DNA from: an uncultured Prevotellaceae bacterium
Lineage (GTDB): Bacteria; Bacteroidota; Bacteroidia; Bacteroidales; Bacteroidaceae
Direction of reading: 5' to 3'
NCBI GenBank assembly: GCA_937877625.1
Contig: CALFJG010000069.1
Location: 1-5,297, forward strand
DNA: 5,297 nt
In this document: piece by piece, positions 5,247 to 5,297 of the stretch
How the letters are laid out: each line of letters begins with the position of its first letter
Position numbering within the stretch: the first letter of the stretch is position 1
Notes under the pieces: generated by a model
Database searches by the model: none
Seen by the model: only the letters and a program-made list of their open reading frames with translations
What the model was told of the DNA's origin: nothing
Made by a program: the position numbers and the translations under genes

Positions 5247-5297
5247 ACCAGTACCTCCACTTCCTTAAATTCAACTTCGCGTATCAGATAGTCAAGC
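5243..5297 (-). CDS. 3' end of an unidentified coupled gene (partial)
   Basis: This is an open reading frame running in from the window edge. Its last 17 residues read LDYLIREVEFKEVEVLV before a TGA stop. The stop overlaps the ATG of the next gene as ATGA, the same arrangement seen one gene further on, and this is the main reason to believe it is coding. The visible tail alternates charged and hydrophobic residues (beta-strand-like) and contains no diagnostic motif. Function is unknown. It probably belongs to the same transcript as the membrane protein and the helix-turn-helix gene. Because only 17 codons are visible, chance openness cannot be excluded. Confidence 0.45.
   Translation of the reverse strand, partial: LDYLIREVEFKEVEVLV
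5253..5258 (-). promoter_or_regulatory. Shine-Dalgarno motif of the small membrane protein gene
   Basis: The minus strand reads GGAGGT, then a 6-base spacer, then ATG at 5246. It is a full-strength anti-16S match at ideal spacing. It decides the start of the 57-residue ORF in favour of the first Met over the internal Met19, which has no such motif. The motif lies inside the last codons of the upstream gene. Confidence 0.6.

Noticed and set aside
1..5297. tRNA genes, CRISPR arrays, insertion sequences or attachment sites
   Set aside because: No cloverleaf, regularly spaced repeat, transposase frame or terminal inverted repeats were seen. Almost all of the sequence is accounted for by the head operon, the small genes and the control region.

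Overview
The window reads as the head-morphogenesis module of a tailed (siphovirus-like, HK97-fold) prophage or related element. All supported genes lie on the minus strand, so transcription runs from high to low coordinates. A Bacteroidetes host, most likely Bacteroidales, is suggested by three things. There is a near-perfect Bacteroidetes-type promoter (TTTG, 19 bp, TAnnTTTG) in front of the portal gene. The structural genes mostly have A-rich leaders with no Shine-Dalgarno sequence. The protein flavour fits Bacteroidales prophages. The genus cannot be told from the sequence.

Right part (about 4870-5297): three tightly coupled small genes. They are the 3' end of an unidentified gene, a 57-residue single-pass membrane protein missing from simple long-ORF calling, and a 67-residue excisionase/AlpA-like helix-turn-helix protein. 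Each joins the next through a 4-base ATGA overlap, and the last two starts carry a clear GGAGGT ribosome-binding motif.

Middle (about 4645-4872): a non-coding control region of about 230 bp. In the direction of transcription it holds a GC-rich hairpin, a second perfect hairpin, an A/T-rich stretch, a pair of imperfect direct repeats, and the promoter. The -7 box lies inside the longest portal reading frame, so the true portal start is probably the internal Met codon at 4644.

Left part (42-4644): a compact operon in the canonical HK97 order: portal, prohead protease (S78 type), major capsid protein with a C-terminal Ig-like (BIG2) domain, gp6-like head-tail connector, head closure protein, and HK97 gp10-like tail component. 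The portal forms the vertex. The capsid protein assembles around it with its N-terminal delta/scaffold arm, the protease matures the shell, and the last three proteins close the portal and join it to the tail. The terminase, normally directly upstream of the portal, is not in the window; a regulatory gene and control region stand in its usual place.
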